Assembly (NCBI GenBank): GCA_020860755.1 | Contig: JAJBTQ010000020.1 | Span: 44,306 to 108,305 of the forward strand | DNA: 64,000 nt | Reading direction: 5' to 3' | Source of the DNA: Lachnospiraceae bacterium | GTDB lineage: Bacteria; Bacillota; Clostridia; Lachnospirales; Lachnospiraceae | Shown here: positions 25,409 through 33,218 of the stretch, piece by piece | Layout: each line of letters opens with the position of its first letter | Position numbering within the stretch: position 1 is the first letter of the stretch | Program-made: the position numbers and the translations under genes | Notes under the pieces: model-generated | Told to the model about the DNA's origin: nothing | Seen by the model: only the letters and a program-made list of their open reading frames with translations | The model's database searches: none

Positions 25409-26521
25409 ATGCGGGATAAAGAGATAAAAGAAAAGACAAAACTGAAGCGGCCCGTAAAGATCCTGATCATACTGGCGATCATTGTCGGTGCTCTGGCCGC
25501 CGCTTTTGCCGTGGTGTGGAACGTCTTTGTCCTAAAAACGATCAATGTGGTCGGGAATCAGATCTATTCCGGAGAGCAGATCGCGAACTGGGTCATGCAG
25601 GATGACAATTCCTGGAACACATTATATCTCGTATTTAAGGACAGGTTTCAAAAGCAGGATGAGATTCCATTTTTGGACAGCATGGAGATCCATCTTGTCT
25701 CTCCGACAGAGATCGAGGTCGACGTGACCGAAAAGGGCGTGCTCGGATACATCTACGTTCCCTCTCAGGGAGAGAATGCCTACTTTGATCAGGACGGCTT
25801 TGTCGTGGAACTCTCGAATGATTCTGTCAGAAGCGTGAGCAAGATCACCGGTCTGGATGTAGAGACTGCCACACTGTATGAAAAGCTCGATCTGGAAGAC
25901 AGCAGCATCTTAAAGACTCTGCTTTCCCTGACACAGCTTTTGAAAAAACATGAGCTTGAGCCGGAGATCGTCTATATACAGGGAAACCGGATTCTTTTAA
26001 GCTACGGCAATATTCAGGTGAATCTGGGTACAGGAACCCAGTTGAATGAAAAGATCCTGCGCATGAAACAGATCCTTCCGCAGCTGGAAGGAAAGAGGGG
26101 AACGCTCCACATGGAAGGCTGGAGCGATTCCAATAAGGATGTATACTTTACTCCGGGTGAGCTGACTGAGATTCCTTCGGATACCCAGACGGTTCCGGTC
26201 GAATCGGATACCTCCCAAGAGCAGACGGCAGTCCAGGAGCCGGAAGTGGCCGTGGAAGAGCCGGCGGTTGTTGAGGAAGAACAATCAGAGACTGAGGAGT
26301 CTGATTATGACTGGGACTACGACGAAGACGATTACGATTACGGCGAAGAGGAGTGGTACTACGATGAGGACTACTCATACAGCGAAGATGTGGACTCTTA
26401 TTATAACGGGGGTTACTCTGTTAGCGAATGGAAAGATATCTATGATCTCGGAGACGATCAATACTATGACGAGTACGGATATGACGATGAAAATGGAGAA
26501 TATCACACTTGGGGTGAATAG
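25409..26521 (+). CDS. divIB: Cell division protein FtsQ/DivIB with an acidic tyrosine-rich tail
   Basis: 370 residues. A basic N-terminus leads to one membrane helix (about residues 16-38). The POTRA domain starts VLKTINVVGNQIYSGEQIAN and runs through a beta domain to about residue 240. The remainder is unusual: a Pro/Glu/Val linker with alternating 'EPEVAVEEP' followed by about 75 residues very rich in Asp, Glu and Tyr, such as DYDWDYDEDDYDYGEEEWYY. Since the C-terminus is outside the cell, this tail would lie in the wall zone. DivIB stabilises the FtsL-DivIC complex. The tail is not needed for the family call and has no assigned role. Confidence 0.88.
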   Translation: MRDKEIKEKTKLKRPVKILIILAIIVGALAAAFAVVWNVFVLKTINVVGNQIYSGEQIANWVMQDDNSWNTLYLVFKDRFQKQDEIPFLDSMEIHLVSPTEIEVDVTEKGVLGYIYVPSQGENAYFDQDGFVVELSNDSVRSVSKITGLDVETATLYEKLDLEDSSILKTLLSLTQLLKKHELEPEIVYIQGNRILLSYGNIQVNLGTGTQLNEKILRMKQILPQLEGKRGTLHMEGWSDSNKDVYFTPGELTEIPSDTQTVPVESDTSQEQTAVQEPEVAVEEPAVVEEEQSETEESDYDWDYDEDDYDYGEEEWYYDEDYSYSEDVDSYYNGGYSVSEWKDIYDLGDDQYYDEYGYDDENGEYHTWGE

Positions 26522-26546
26522 GTGAAAGTTCAGGCTGTTACGGGTG

Positions 26547-26575
26547 TTGACCGAACTTTTGTTCGAACATAAATT
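26547..26575 (+). promoter_or_regulatory. Predicted ftsZ promoter P1 carrying a LexA-like box
   Basis: TTGACC (26547-26552), 17 bases, TAAATT (26570-26575). The spacer contains CGAACTTTTGTTCG (26552-26565), a perfect CGAAC-N4-GTTCG, the same form as the box at recA. An overlapping palindrome, GTTCGAAC (26561-26568), extends it. A repressor bound there would block RNA polymerase. Confidence 0.5.
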
Positions 26576-26597
26576 ATGCTATTTTAAAAAAAATGGC

Positions 26598-26626
26598 TTG
26601 ATTTATTAGACAAATAATTATATTAT
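26598..26626 (+). promoter_or_regulatory. Predicted ftsZ promoter P2
   Basis: TTGATT (26598-26603), 17 bases, TATTAT (26621-26626) in a very AT-rich stretch. It gives a leader of about 65 bases to the GTG start and lies downstream of the LexA-like box, so it may escape that control. Confidence 0.5.
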
Positions 26627-26696
26627 AAAATAGTTAAAAGGGTTTATTTTGCTGAGTGTGAAATTATTATATTAGATTACGTATGGAGGAACGGTT

Positions 26697-27851
26697 GTGG
26701 TTGAGATTATGTCAGTTGGGGTAGAGTCCAACGCTAAGATAATTGTAGTCGGAGTAGGAGGAGCCGGGAACAATGCCGTCAATCGCATGATCGATGAAAA
26801 CATCGGTGGTGTCGAGTTTATCGGAGTAAATACCGACAAGCAGGCGCTGATGCTTTGTAAAGCCCCCACCCTGATCCAGATCGGAGAAAAGCTCACGAAG
26901 GGTCTCGGTGCAGGTGCTCAGCCGGAAGTCGGCGAAAAAGCCGCCGAAGAGAGCGCGGAGGAGCTCCAGAGAGCTTTGGAAGGCGCTGATATGGTGTTTG
27001 TCACCTGCGGTATGGGCGGTGGCACAGGTACCGGAGCCGCGCCGATCGTAGCCAGGATTTCCAAGGATATGGGCATCCTTACGGTGGGTGTTGTGACCAA
27101 ACCCTTCAAGTTCGAAGCGAAGAAGCGTATGACCAATGCAAACATTGGTGTAGATAATCTGATGGAGCATGTGGATACCCTGATCGTGATCCCGAACGAC
27201 AAGCTGCTCGAGATCGTGGATCGGAGAACGACGATGCCGGAGGCCTTAAAGAAGGCCGACGAAGTGCTGCAGCAGTCCGTACAGGGCATCACCGATCTGA
27301 TCAGCCAGCCTGCTCTGATCAACCTTGACTTTGCGGATGTACAGACCGTGATGAGAGATAAGGGCATCGCCCACATCGGGATCGGTTCCGCTTCCGGTGA
27401 TGAGAAAGCGCTCGACGCGGTGAAGATGGCAGTGTCCAGTCCGCTGCTTGAGACTACGATCTCAGGCGCCTCCCATGTGATCATCAATATTTCCGGAGAC
27501 ATCTCTCTGATGGACGCCAACGAAGCGGCCAGCTATGTACAGGATCTGGCAGGTGAGGATGCGAACATTATCTTTGGCGCGAAGTACGACGAATCCGTTC
27601 CGGATACTGCGACGATCACCGTGATCGCCACTGGGGTAGACCAGCAGAATGCTTCCAGAGGCGCGTTCCCGGGCATGGGCAGCATGCGGTTTAGCAACAG
27701 CGCCAGCCCCTCTGTCAGTGCTCCAAAGATTGATAATGATACTGTACAGCCGGATCAGAATACGAGCTCGATCCAGCAGCCGCAAGCACCGTCACCTTCT
27801 GTTCAGCAGAAGAATATCCAGATTCCGGATTTCTTAAAGGCTAAGAAGTAA
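26697..27851 (+). CDS. ftsZ: Cell division GTPase FtsZ
   Basis: 384 residues from the GTG at 26697, placed by GGAGGA at 26685-26690; ATG at 26709 is the alternative. The tubulin signature is [29 protein letters not shown] opens the nucleotide-binding domain and [11 protein letters not shown] marks the T7 loop. After about residue 320 comes a variable linker rich in Ser, Gln and Pro. The conserved C-terminal peptide is [11 protein letters not shown], which binds FtsA, SepF and related anchors. It polymerises into the Z-ring. It closes the cluster and has its own promoter region. Confidence 0.97.
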   Translation: MVEIMSVGVESNAKIIVVGVGGAGNNAVNRMIDENIGGVEFIGVNTDKQALMLCKAPTLIQIGEKLTKGLGAGAQPEVGEKAAEESAEELQRALEGADMVFVTCGMGGGTGTGAAPIVARISKDMGILTVGVVTKPFKFEAKKRMTNANIGVDNLMEHVDTLIVIPNDKLLEIVDRRTTMPEALKKADEVLQQSVQGITDLISQPALINLDFADVQTVMRDKGIAHIGIGSASGDEKALDAVKMAVSSPLLETTISGASHVIINISGDISLMDANEAASYVQDLAGEDANIIFGAKYDESVPDTATITVIATGVDQQNASRGAFPGMGSMRFSNSASPSVSAPKIDNDTVQPDQNTSSIQQPQAPSPSVQQKNIQIPDFLKAKK

Positions 27852-27882
27852 AGAGGAAACGGAAATGATCAGACCATCAATG

Positions 27883-27917
27883 ACCCTGCGCTCTTGACAA
27901 GAGATCGCAGGGTTTTT
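27883..27917 (+). terminator. Intrinsic terminator after ftsZ
   Basis: CCCTGCG and CGCAGGG form the outer stem, CTCTT and AAGAG the inner one, followed by TTTTT. It ends transcription of the division cluster 35 bases before the sortase start. Confidence 0.85.
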
Positions 27918-27951
27918 GGCACTATCAACATATGAGGGGAGGATGGCCCGC

Positions 27952-28764
27952 ATGGAAGGAACACCCGGACACGGAAGAAAACGAAAAGGGAGAGCAGGAA
28001 GCACAGTCATTTTGATCATAGCGATCGTTGTTTTGGTCATTGCTCTTTGGCGGCTGATCCCGCTCCTTTTAGATTACCGGCAGTCCCAGGACACCTATCA
28101 GGACCTGCAGGGAGAGATCGTGGGACTCGACCCGGATTCGACAGATACGTCTGATGAGCCTTGGAATGCCTACGACTGGGCGTCGGTAACGATCGATTTT
28201 AACGCGCTGTGGCAGATCAATCCCGAGGTGGTCGGCTGGATCCGGTTTGACGACACGGATGCGGTCCCTGTGGACTATCCGATCATGTATTCGGGGGATA
28301 ATGATAAATACTTAAGGACTGATCTCTACGGCGAATCTCACACGTCAGGGAGCATCTTTTTAGAGGCTGCCAATTCGCCGGACTTTACGGACATTTATAA
28401 TATCATATACGGCCACAACATGAGAAACGGGACCATGTTTGGCTCGTTGAAGCAGTACAAGCGGGATGAGAACTTTTATGATGCCAATCCGTACTTTACG
28501 ATCTACACACCGTTGGGAGCCTTTCGGTATGCGATCTTTGGCTATGCGGATGTGAAGGATGACAGCGATATCTATCGGGTTGGCTTTGTCCCGGATCAGA
28601 CCTACAAGCAGCAGATCGATATAATGCTTGCAAGCTCCGATCGAAATACCGGAATTGTGCCGACGGTCGATCAGCAGACGGTTACCCTCTCTACCTGCAC
28701 CTCCACCGGGGACAACTACCGGTTTGTCGTCTATGGGGTCTGCGTGGAGAACAAGTTGTATTAA
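27952..28764 (+). CDS. srtB: Class B sortase
   Basis: 270 residues from the ATG at 27952, chosen because AGGGGAGG ends nine bases upstream; the ATG at 27943 touches that site. A basic N-terminus precedes a membrane helix (about 17-40). The catalytic domain has His155 in IIYGHNM, Cys249 in TLSTCT and Arg257. The spacing and IYGHNM favour class B. Sortases cut a sorting signal on secreted proteins and link them to the wall or into pili. No substrate with an NPQTN-like signal lies in the window, so the target must be elsewhere. argS starts 13 bases downstream. Confidence 0.9.
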   Translation: MEGTPGHGRKRKGRAGSTVILIIAIVVLVIALWRLIPLLLDYRQSQDTYQDLQGEIVGLDPDSTDTSDEPWNAYDWASVTIDFNALWQINPEVVGWIRFDDTDAVPVDYPIMYSGDNDKYLRTDLYGESHTSGSIFLEAANSPDFTDIYNIIYGHNMRNGTMFGSLKQYKRDENFYDANPYFTIYTPLGAFRYAIFGYADVKDDSDIYRVGFVPDQTYKQQIDIMLASSDRNTGIVPTVDQQTVTLSTCTSTGDNYRFVVYGVCVENKLY

Positions 28765-28777
28765 TGGGAGTAAACGT

Positions 28778-30544
28778 ATGGAAAAAATCCTTGACCTGAT
28801 CTCAAAAGAAGTAAAGAAGGCCTTTGTCGACGCAGGTTTTTCGGAGGAGTATGGGAAGGCCGTTCCCTCCAACCGGCCGGATCTGTGTGAGTTCCAGTGC
28901 AACGGAGCCATGGCTGCGGCTAAGGAGTATAAACAAGCCCCCTATGCCATCTCGGAGGAGGTGGCAAAGTACCTTTCGGACGATTCCCTGTTTTTGTCAG
29001 TGGAATCCGTAAAGCCCGGATTTTTAAACCTCACTCTTTCGGGGGAGTTTCTCTCGGAGTACACAAATTTAATGTTGGATGATGAGCGGCTCGGTTCCGA
29101 GGAGATCGGACACGGGGAGACCCTCTTAGTCGACTATGGCGGAGCCAACGTGGCAAAGCCTCTGCACATCGGACATCTGCGCTCGGCGATCATCGGAGAG
29201 AGCGTCAAACGGATCGGCCGTTTTATGGGATACCATACGATCGGGGATGTACATCTGGGCGACTGGGGTCTTCAGATGGGACTGATCATCGAGGAACTGC
29301 ATGACCGCCAACCGGACCTGGTCTATTTTGACGAGAGCTATGACGGGGCATATCCGAAGGAAGCTCCGTTTACGATCACGGAACTGGAAGAGATCTATCC
29401 CGCGGCGAGCCAAAAGTCAAAGGAAGATCCGGCGTTTTTGGAGCGTGCGCATCAGGCGACATTAAAGCTCCAGTCCGGCTACGCACCCTACCGGGCGATC
29501 TGGAGGCATATCATGGATGTCTCGGTGGCGGACTTAAAGAAAAATTATGACAGGCTTAACGTTCACTTTGAACTCTGGAAGGGGGAGAGTGATGCTGAGC
29601 CCTATATTCCGGGTGTGATCCGGGATCTTAAGGAACGCGGACTGGCCCGTGAAAGCGACGGGGCGCTGGTCGTGGATATCGCCGAGGAAGGCGACGCAAA
29701 AGAATATCCGCCCTGCATCATCCGCAAGTCGGACGGGGCATCCCTCTACGCCACGTCGGATATCGCGACGATCGTTGAACGCGAGGAAGATTTTTCGCCG
29801 GCCGAATATATCTATCTGACCGATAAGCGTCAGCAGCTGCACTTTACGCAGGTGTTCCGTGTCGTAAAAAAAGCAGGCTATGTAAAGCCGGAAACAAAGA
29901 TGATCCATATTGGCTTCGGAACGATGAACGGGAAAGACGGCAAGCCCTTCAAAACGAGAGAGGGCGGCGTGATGCGGCTGGAATACCTGATCGACGATAT
30001 CAACGCGGCCGTGTTTGAACGCATCATAGAAAACCGTGAGATCTCAGAGGAGGAAGCGCGCGAGACGGCAAATATCGTTGGCCTTGCGGCTTTAAAGTAT
30101 GGGGATCTCTCCAATCAGGCCTCCAAGGACTATGTCTTTGATCTGGAGCGGTTCATCTCCTTTGAGGGGAACACCGGCCCGTATATTTTGTATACCATAG
30201 TCCGGATCAAGTCGATCCTGCGCAAGTATTCCGAGGCCGGGAAAAGCGCAGACGTCGCGAGGATCCTGCCGCCCCGTACGGAGGAAGAGCGCGATCTGCT
30301 GCTCGGGCTGACGCGCTTTAACAGTGTGATAGAAAATGCGTTTGAAGAGACGGCTCCGCACAAAGTATGTGCTTACATCTATGATCTGTCCAACGCGTTC
30401 AACCGGTTTTATCATGCCTCTAAGATCCTCACCGAGGAGGATGAAAAAATACAGGGGGGCTATATCCGCCTGATCACCCTGACAAAGCGTGTGCTGGAGA
30501 CCGGGATCGAAATGCTCGGATTCTCTGCTCCCAGTCGTATGTGA
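28778..30544 (+). CDS. argS: Arginyl-tRNA synthetase
   Basis: 588 residues from the ATG at 28778; the longer frame starts inside the sortase gene. The HIGH motif is in KPLHIGHLRSAIIG. An N-terminal Add-1 domain (about 1-110) precedes the catalytic core. FGTMNGKDGKPFKTREGGVM occupies the KMSKS region, which is degenerate as in many ArgRS. The C-terminal DALR anticodon-binding domain begins near FEGNTGPYILYT. It charges tRNA-Arg. The CobW gene follows after 34 bases. Confidence 0.96.
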   Translation: MEKILDLISKEVKKAFVDAGFSEEYGKAVPSNRPDLCEFQCNGAMAAAKEYKQAPYAISEEVAKYLSDDSLFLSVESVKPGFLNLTLSGEFLSEYTNLMLDDERLGSEEIGHGETLLVDYGGANVAKPLHIGHLRSAIIGESVKRIGRFMGYHTIGDVHLGDWGLQMGLIIEELHDRQPDLVYFDESYDGAYPKEAPFTITELEEIYPAASQKSKEDPAFLERAHQATLKLQSGYAPYRAIWRHIMDVSVADLKKNYDRLNVHFELWKGESDAEPYIPGVIRDLKERGLARESDGALVVDIAEEGDAKEYPPCIIRKSDGASLYATSDIATIVEREEDFSPAEYIYLTDKRQQLHFTQVFRVVKKAGYVKPETKMIHIGFGTMNGKDGKPFKTREGGVMRLEYLIDDINAAVFERIIENREISEEEARETANIVGLAALKYGDLSNQASKDYVFDLERFISFEGNTGPYILYTIVRIKSILRKYSEAGKSADVARILPPRTEEERDLLLGLTRFNSVIENAFEETAPHKVCAYIYDLSNAFNRFYHASKILTEEDEKIQGGYIRLITLTKRVLETGIEMLGFSAPSRM

Positions 30545-30578
30545 ATATATATTTTTAGAAAAGAAAGAGGGAATTAAC

Positions 30579-31643
30579 ATGACAAAAGTTGATATCATCT
30601 CCGGTTTTCTCGGAGCAGGCAAAACGACTCTGATCAAGAAGCTACTCGAGGAGGTTTTTCAGGATGAAAATGTCGTCCTTGTAGAAAACGAATACGGGGA
30701 GGTCGGCATAGACGGCGGTTTTTTAAAGGATGCCGGCATCGAGATCCGCGAGCTGAACTCCGGCTGTATCTGCTGCACGCTGGTGGGAGATTTCAGCCGC
30801 AGCCTGAAAGAAGTCATGGATCTTTATCACCCGGACCGCATTATGATCGAGCCTTCCGGAGTCGGAAAACTCTCCGATGTGCTGACCTCCATAAAGTTTA
30901 TGGAGGAGGAGGATCCTGATTTTAAGGTGAATGCACTGGTGACCGTGGTCAACGCGATAAAGGGGCCGAAGCAGATGCAGGCATTCGGCGAGTTTTTCAA
31001 CAATCAGATTGAAAACGCGACGACCGTAGTCTTAAGCCGTACCCAGAGTATGGAGACAGACAAGCTGGAAGAATGTGTCAGGATGATCCGCGAGCTGAAT
31101 CCCAAGGCTGCCATCATCACCACCCCGTGGGATGAGATCACCGGTCAGCAGATCTTAGACGTCATCGAGGGACAGAGATCCTTTATGGATGAGATGATGG
31201 CTGAGGTAGTAGCCTCCAGTGGAGAAGAGCACGACCACGAACATCACCATCATGAGCACCATCACCATCATGACCATGAGCATGAGCACGACCATGAACA
31301 TGAGCACGATCATGAGCATGAGCACGAGCACGACCATGAGCACGATGACCACGACCACGATGCAGATGATATATTCATCAGCTGGGGCCGTGAGACGCCG
31401 CACAAGTACACGAGAGAGAAGCTCGAAGGGATCCTTGCCGCTTTCTGCGACACGGATGAATACGGCGAAGTGCTCCGTGCAAAAGGAATGGTAGAAGCCG
31501 AAGACGGCACATGGCTCTATTTCGACATGGTCACGGGAGAATATGAGATCCGCACGGGTGAGCCCGAGTATACGGGGCGGCTGTGCGTCATCGGAACGGA
31601 CATCGATGAGGATCAGCTGGATGCCCTGTTTGAGATAGCATAA
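30579..31643 (+). CDS. CobW/COG0523 GTPase with a histidine-rich metal-binding tract
   Basis: 354 residues from the ATG at 30579 (GAGGGAATT site). The P-loop is GFLGAGKTT (9-17). The family metal motif CxCC is Cys63, Cys65, Cys66 in NSGCICCTLVGD. From about residue 217 to 263 lies a run of His, Asp and Glu, such as HEHHHHEHHHHHDHEHEHD, encoded by repetitive CAT/CAC-GAG/GAC codons at about 31230-31366. The CobW C-terminal domain follows. COG0523 proteins deliver or manage Zn, Co or other metals. The His tract suggests metal storage or buffering. The next gene is a second P-loop protein, which suggests a pair. Confidence 0.9.
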   Translation: MTKVDIISGFLGAGKTTLIKKLLEEVFQDENVVLVENEYGEVGIDGGFLKDAGIEIRELNSGCICCTLVGDFSRSLKEVMDLYHPDRIMIEPSGVGKLSDVLTSIKFMEEEDPDFKVNALVTVVNAIKGPKQMQAFGEFFNNQIENATTVVLSRTQSMETDKLEECVRMIRELNPKAAIITTPWDEITGQQILDVIEGQRSFMDEMMAEVVASSGEEHDHEHHHHEHHHHHDHEHEHDHEHEHDHEHEHEHDHEHDDHDHDADDIFISWGRETPHKYTREKLEGILAAFCDTDEYGEVLRAKGMVEAEDGTWLYFDMVTGEYEIRTGEPEYTGRLCVIGTDIDEDQLDALFEIA

Positions 31644-31660
31644 ATGGCAAAGGAGACGGT

Positions 31661-32605
31661 ATGGATATCCCAGTATATTTGTTTACCGGATTTATGGACA
31701 GCGGAAAAACCACCTTTATCGAGCAGACACTTCTGGAAAATGAGTTTGGGGTCGGCGCCCGATCGCTGATCATTGCCTGCGAGGATGGCGAGGTGGAGTA
31801 TGATGAGGAAAAACTGGCCGAGCACAGAGTGACTGTCGTCGGCGCAGGCTCGGAGGAGGAGTTTACCCCGGAGTTTTTGCGTGATTGTGACGAAGCCATG
31901 AAGCCGGATCAGGTCTTTATCGAATACAACGGCACCTGGCAGGGGTCGACGATCCTGGAGATGGAACTGCCCCGGGACTGGCAGATTGTACAGGTCCTGA
32001 CTACGGTGGATGCGTCCACATACGAACTTTATCTGACCAATATGAGGGTGATGATGATGGAGCAGGTATTCGCCTCGGACGTCGTGATCTTTAACCGATG
32101 CACCGACGAGACACCGAAGGCTAAGTTCCGCCGGACGATCAAAGCCCGAAACCGCAAAGCTCAGATTATCTACGAGAGGGAGGACGGCACCATCGATGAG
32201 AGCGATATGGAGGAGCTGCCCTACGACCTTGACCAGGATGTCATTGAGATCACAGACGAAGACTATGGTATTTTCTATCTGGACGTGCAGGAGAATGCGA
32301 AAAATTACGAGGGAAAGACGATCCGGTTTCTGGCCCTTGTCTACCGCCCGGAAAAGATGGAAAAGAGACCGGTCTTTATCCCTGGCCGGTTTGCGATGAC
32401 CTGCTGCGTGGAGGATATCCAGTTTATCGGCTTGAAATGCAAGTATGACCGGGCGTATGAGATCCCGCACAAGTCCTGGGTGAACTTAACGGCGGAGATC
32501 CATGTGGAGTTCGCGAAGGAGTACCGCGCCAAGGGGCCGGTCCTGTACGCGAAGGAGGTGGAAAAAACCATCGCTCCCGCCGAAGAGCTGGTGTACTTCA
32601 CCTGA
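31661..32605 (+). CDS. CobW-like P-loop protein fused to a DUF1980/YcgQ-like C-terminal domain
   Basis: 314 residues, 17 bases after the His-rich CobW gene. The N-terminal half looks CobW-like with the P-loop GFMDSGKTT (10-18). It lacks the CxCC motif, and later GTPase motifs are weak (LIIACEDGEVEYDEEKL, VFIEYNGTW). The C-terminal ~110 residues (GKTIRFLALVYRPEKMEKR, then a GRFAMTCCVEDIQF segment) resemble the end of the YcgQ/TIGR03943 family, including the paired cysteines. YcgQ-type proteins usually accompany a permease and a CobW GTPase in metal-starvation loci. Here the two parts are in one polypeptide. Residue matches were judged by eye. Confidence 0.7.
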   Translation: MDIPVYLFTGFMDSGKTTFIEQTLLENEFGVGARSLIIACEDGEVEYDEEKLAEHRVTVVGAGSEEEFTPEFLRDCDEAMKPDQVFIEYNGTWQGSTILEMELPRDWQIVQVLTTVDASTYELYLTNMRVMMMEQVFASDVVIFNRCTDETPKAKFRRTIKARNRKAQIIYEREDGTIDESDMEELPYDLDQDVIEITDEDYGIFYLDVQENAKNYEGKTIRFLALVYRPEKMEKRPVFIPGRFAMTCCVEDIQFIGLKCKYDRAYEIPHKSWVNLTAEIHVEFAKEYRAKGPVLYAKEVEKTIAPAEELVYFT

Positions 32606-32622
32606 TAAGAAATGTGAAAAAT

Positions 32623-32660
32623 AAAACAGCTCCCCGAAGCATCGGGGAGCTGTTTTCGTT
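32623..32660. terminator. Bidirectional intrinsic terminator
   Basis: A perfect 15-bp stem, AAAACAGCTCCCCGA with TCGGGGAGCTGTTTT, around an AGCA loop. T-rich sequence follows on the plus strand and A-rich on the minus, so it can serve both the plus-strand CobW pair and the minus-strand cupin gene. Confidence 0.9.
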
Positions 32661-32675
32661 TTAATTATCCGTATC

Positions 32676-33029
32676 CTATTCCGGAGGAAGCAGGACAACC
32701 AGCATCTGAGCAGTTGCCGGTCCAATGTTTGTCACACACTTGCCATAGTTGGAAGCAATGTGTACACTGTCGCCTGCGTTGAGAACAGTCTCTTCGCCAT
32801 CCTCGCCCTTAAAGAGCATAGTTCCCTCGATAATGTAGTAGATCGACTCAGCCGGGTTCTTGCCCATCTCTGTGCCGCCGCCGCTCGGAAGGAAGTGAGT
32901 CAGACCATTGACGATCCGTCCGCCGTCCACATCCGCTGCATCATGCAGCCTGGTGCATTTGCACTCGAGATGTCCCGGAGCTGTGTAAGTATAGTACTCG
33001 TCTTTTTTGGTAATCTTGTAACCTGCCAT
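32676..33029 (-). CDS. Cupin-domain protein
   Basis: 117 residues from the ATG at 33029; the longer frame to 33182 crosses the promoter. One cupin barrel is present: GGGTEMGKNPAESIYYIIEG supplies the first metal-binding half and LNAGDSVHIASNYGKCVTN the second. The usual histidines of motif 1 are partly replaced (GGGTEMGKNPAE), so a metal centre is uncertain. It is a single cytoplasmic domain with no regulator or DNA-binding part. It is divergent from the potassium transporter gene and shares a terminator with the CobW pair. The function is unknown; small cupins bind sugars, amino acids or serve as dioxygenases or isomerases. Confidence 0.75.
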   Translation of the reverse strand: MAGYKITKKDEYYTYTAPGHLECKCTRLHDAADVDGGRIVNGLTHFLPSGGGTEMGKNPAESIYYIIEGTMLFKGEDGEETVLNAGDSVHIASNYGKCVTNIGPATAQMLVVLLPPE

Positions 33030-33081
33030 AAAACTTCCACCTTTCTTTTTTTTAAAAAATTCGAATAAAAATTCTAAAAAA

Positions 33082-33110
33082 AGTATACACCCATACGATA
33101 TAGAAATCAA
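33082..33110 (-). promoter_or_regulatory. Predicted promoter of the cupin gene
   Basis: On the minus strand TTGATT (33110-33105), 17 bases, TATACT (33087-33082). The start codon lies about 53 bases downstream. Confidence 0.6.
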
Positions 33111-33153
33111 TCCTCTGTAAGGAAAAAATGAGAATATGTCTATAGGGCAAGCC

Positions 33154-33182
33154 TTCACAATCCGGCGGCTGTGTGCTATCAT
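33154..33182 (+). promoter_or_regulatory. Predicted promoter of the ktrB-like gene
   Basis: TTCACA (33154-33159), 17 bases, TATCAT (33177-33182) with an extended TGC just before the -10. It gives a leader of about 30 bases. Confidence 0.55.
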
Positions 33183-33218
33183 CTTACATGAGATATCTGT
33201 TGAAAGAGGAATCAGAGC

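Noticed and set aside
31155..31403. Minus-strand open frame opposite the His-rich tract
   Set aside because: It is made of Met/Val/Leu repeats produced by the reverse complement of CAT/GAG codons, with no ribosome binding site.
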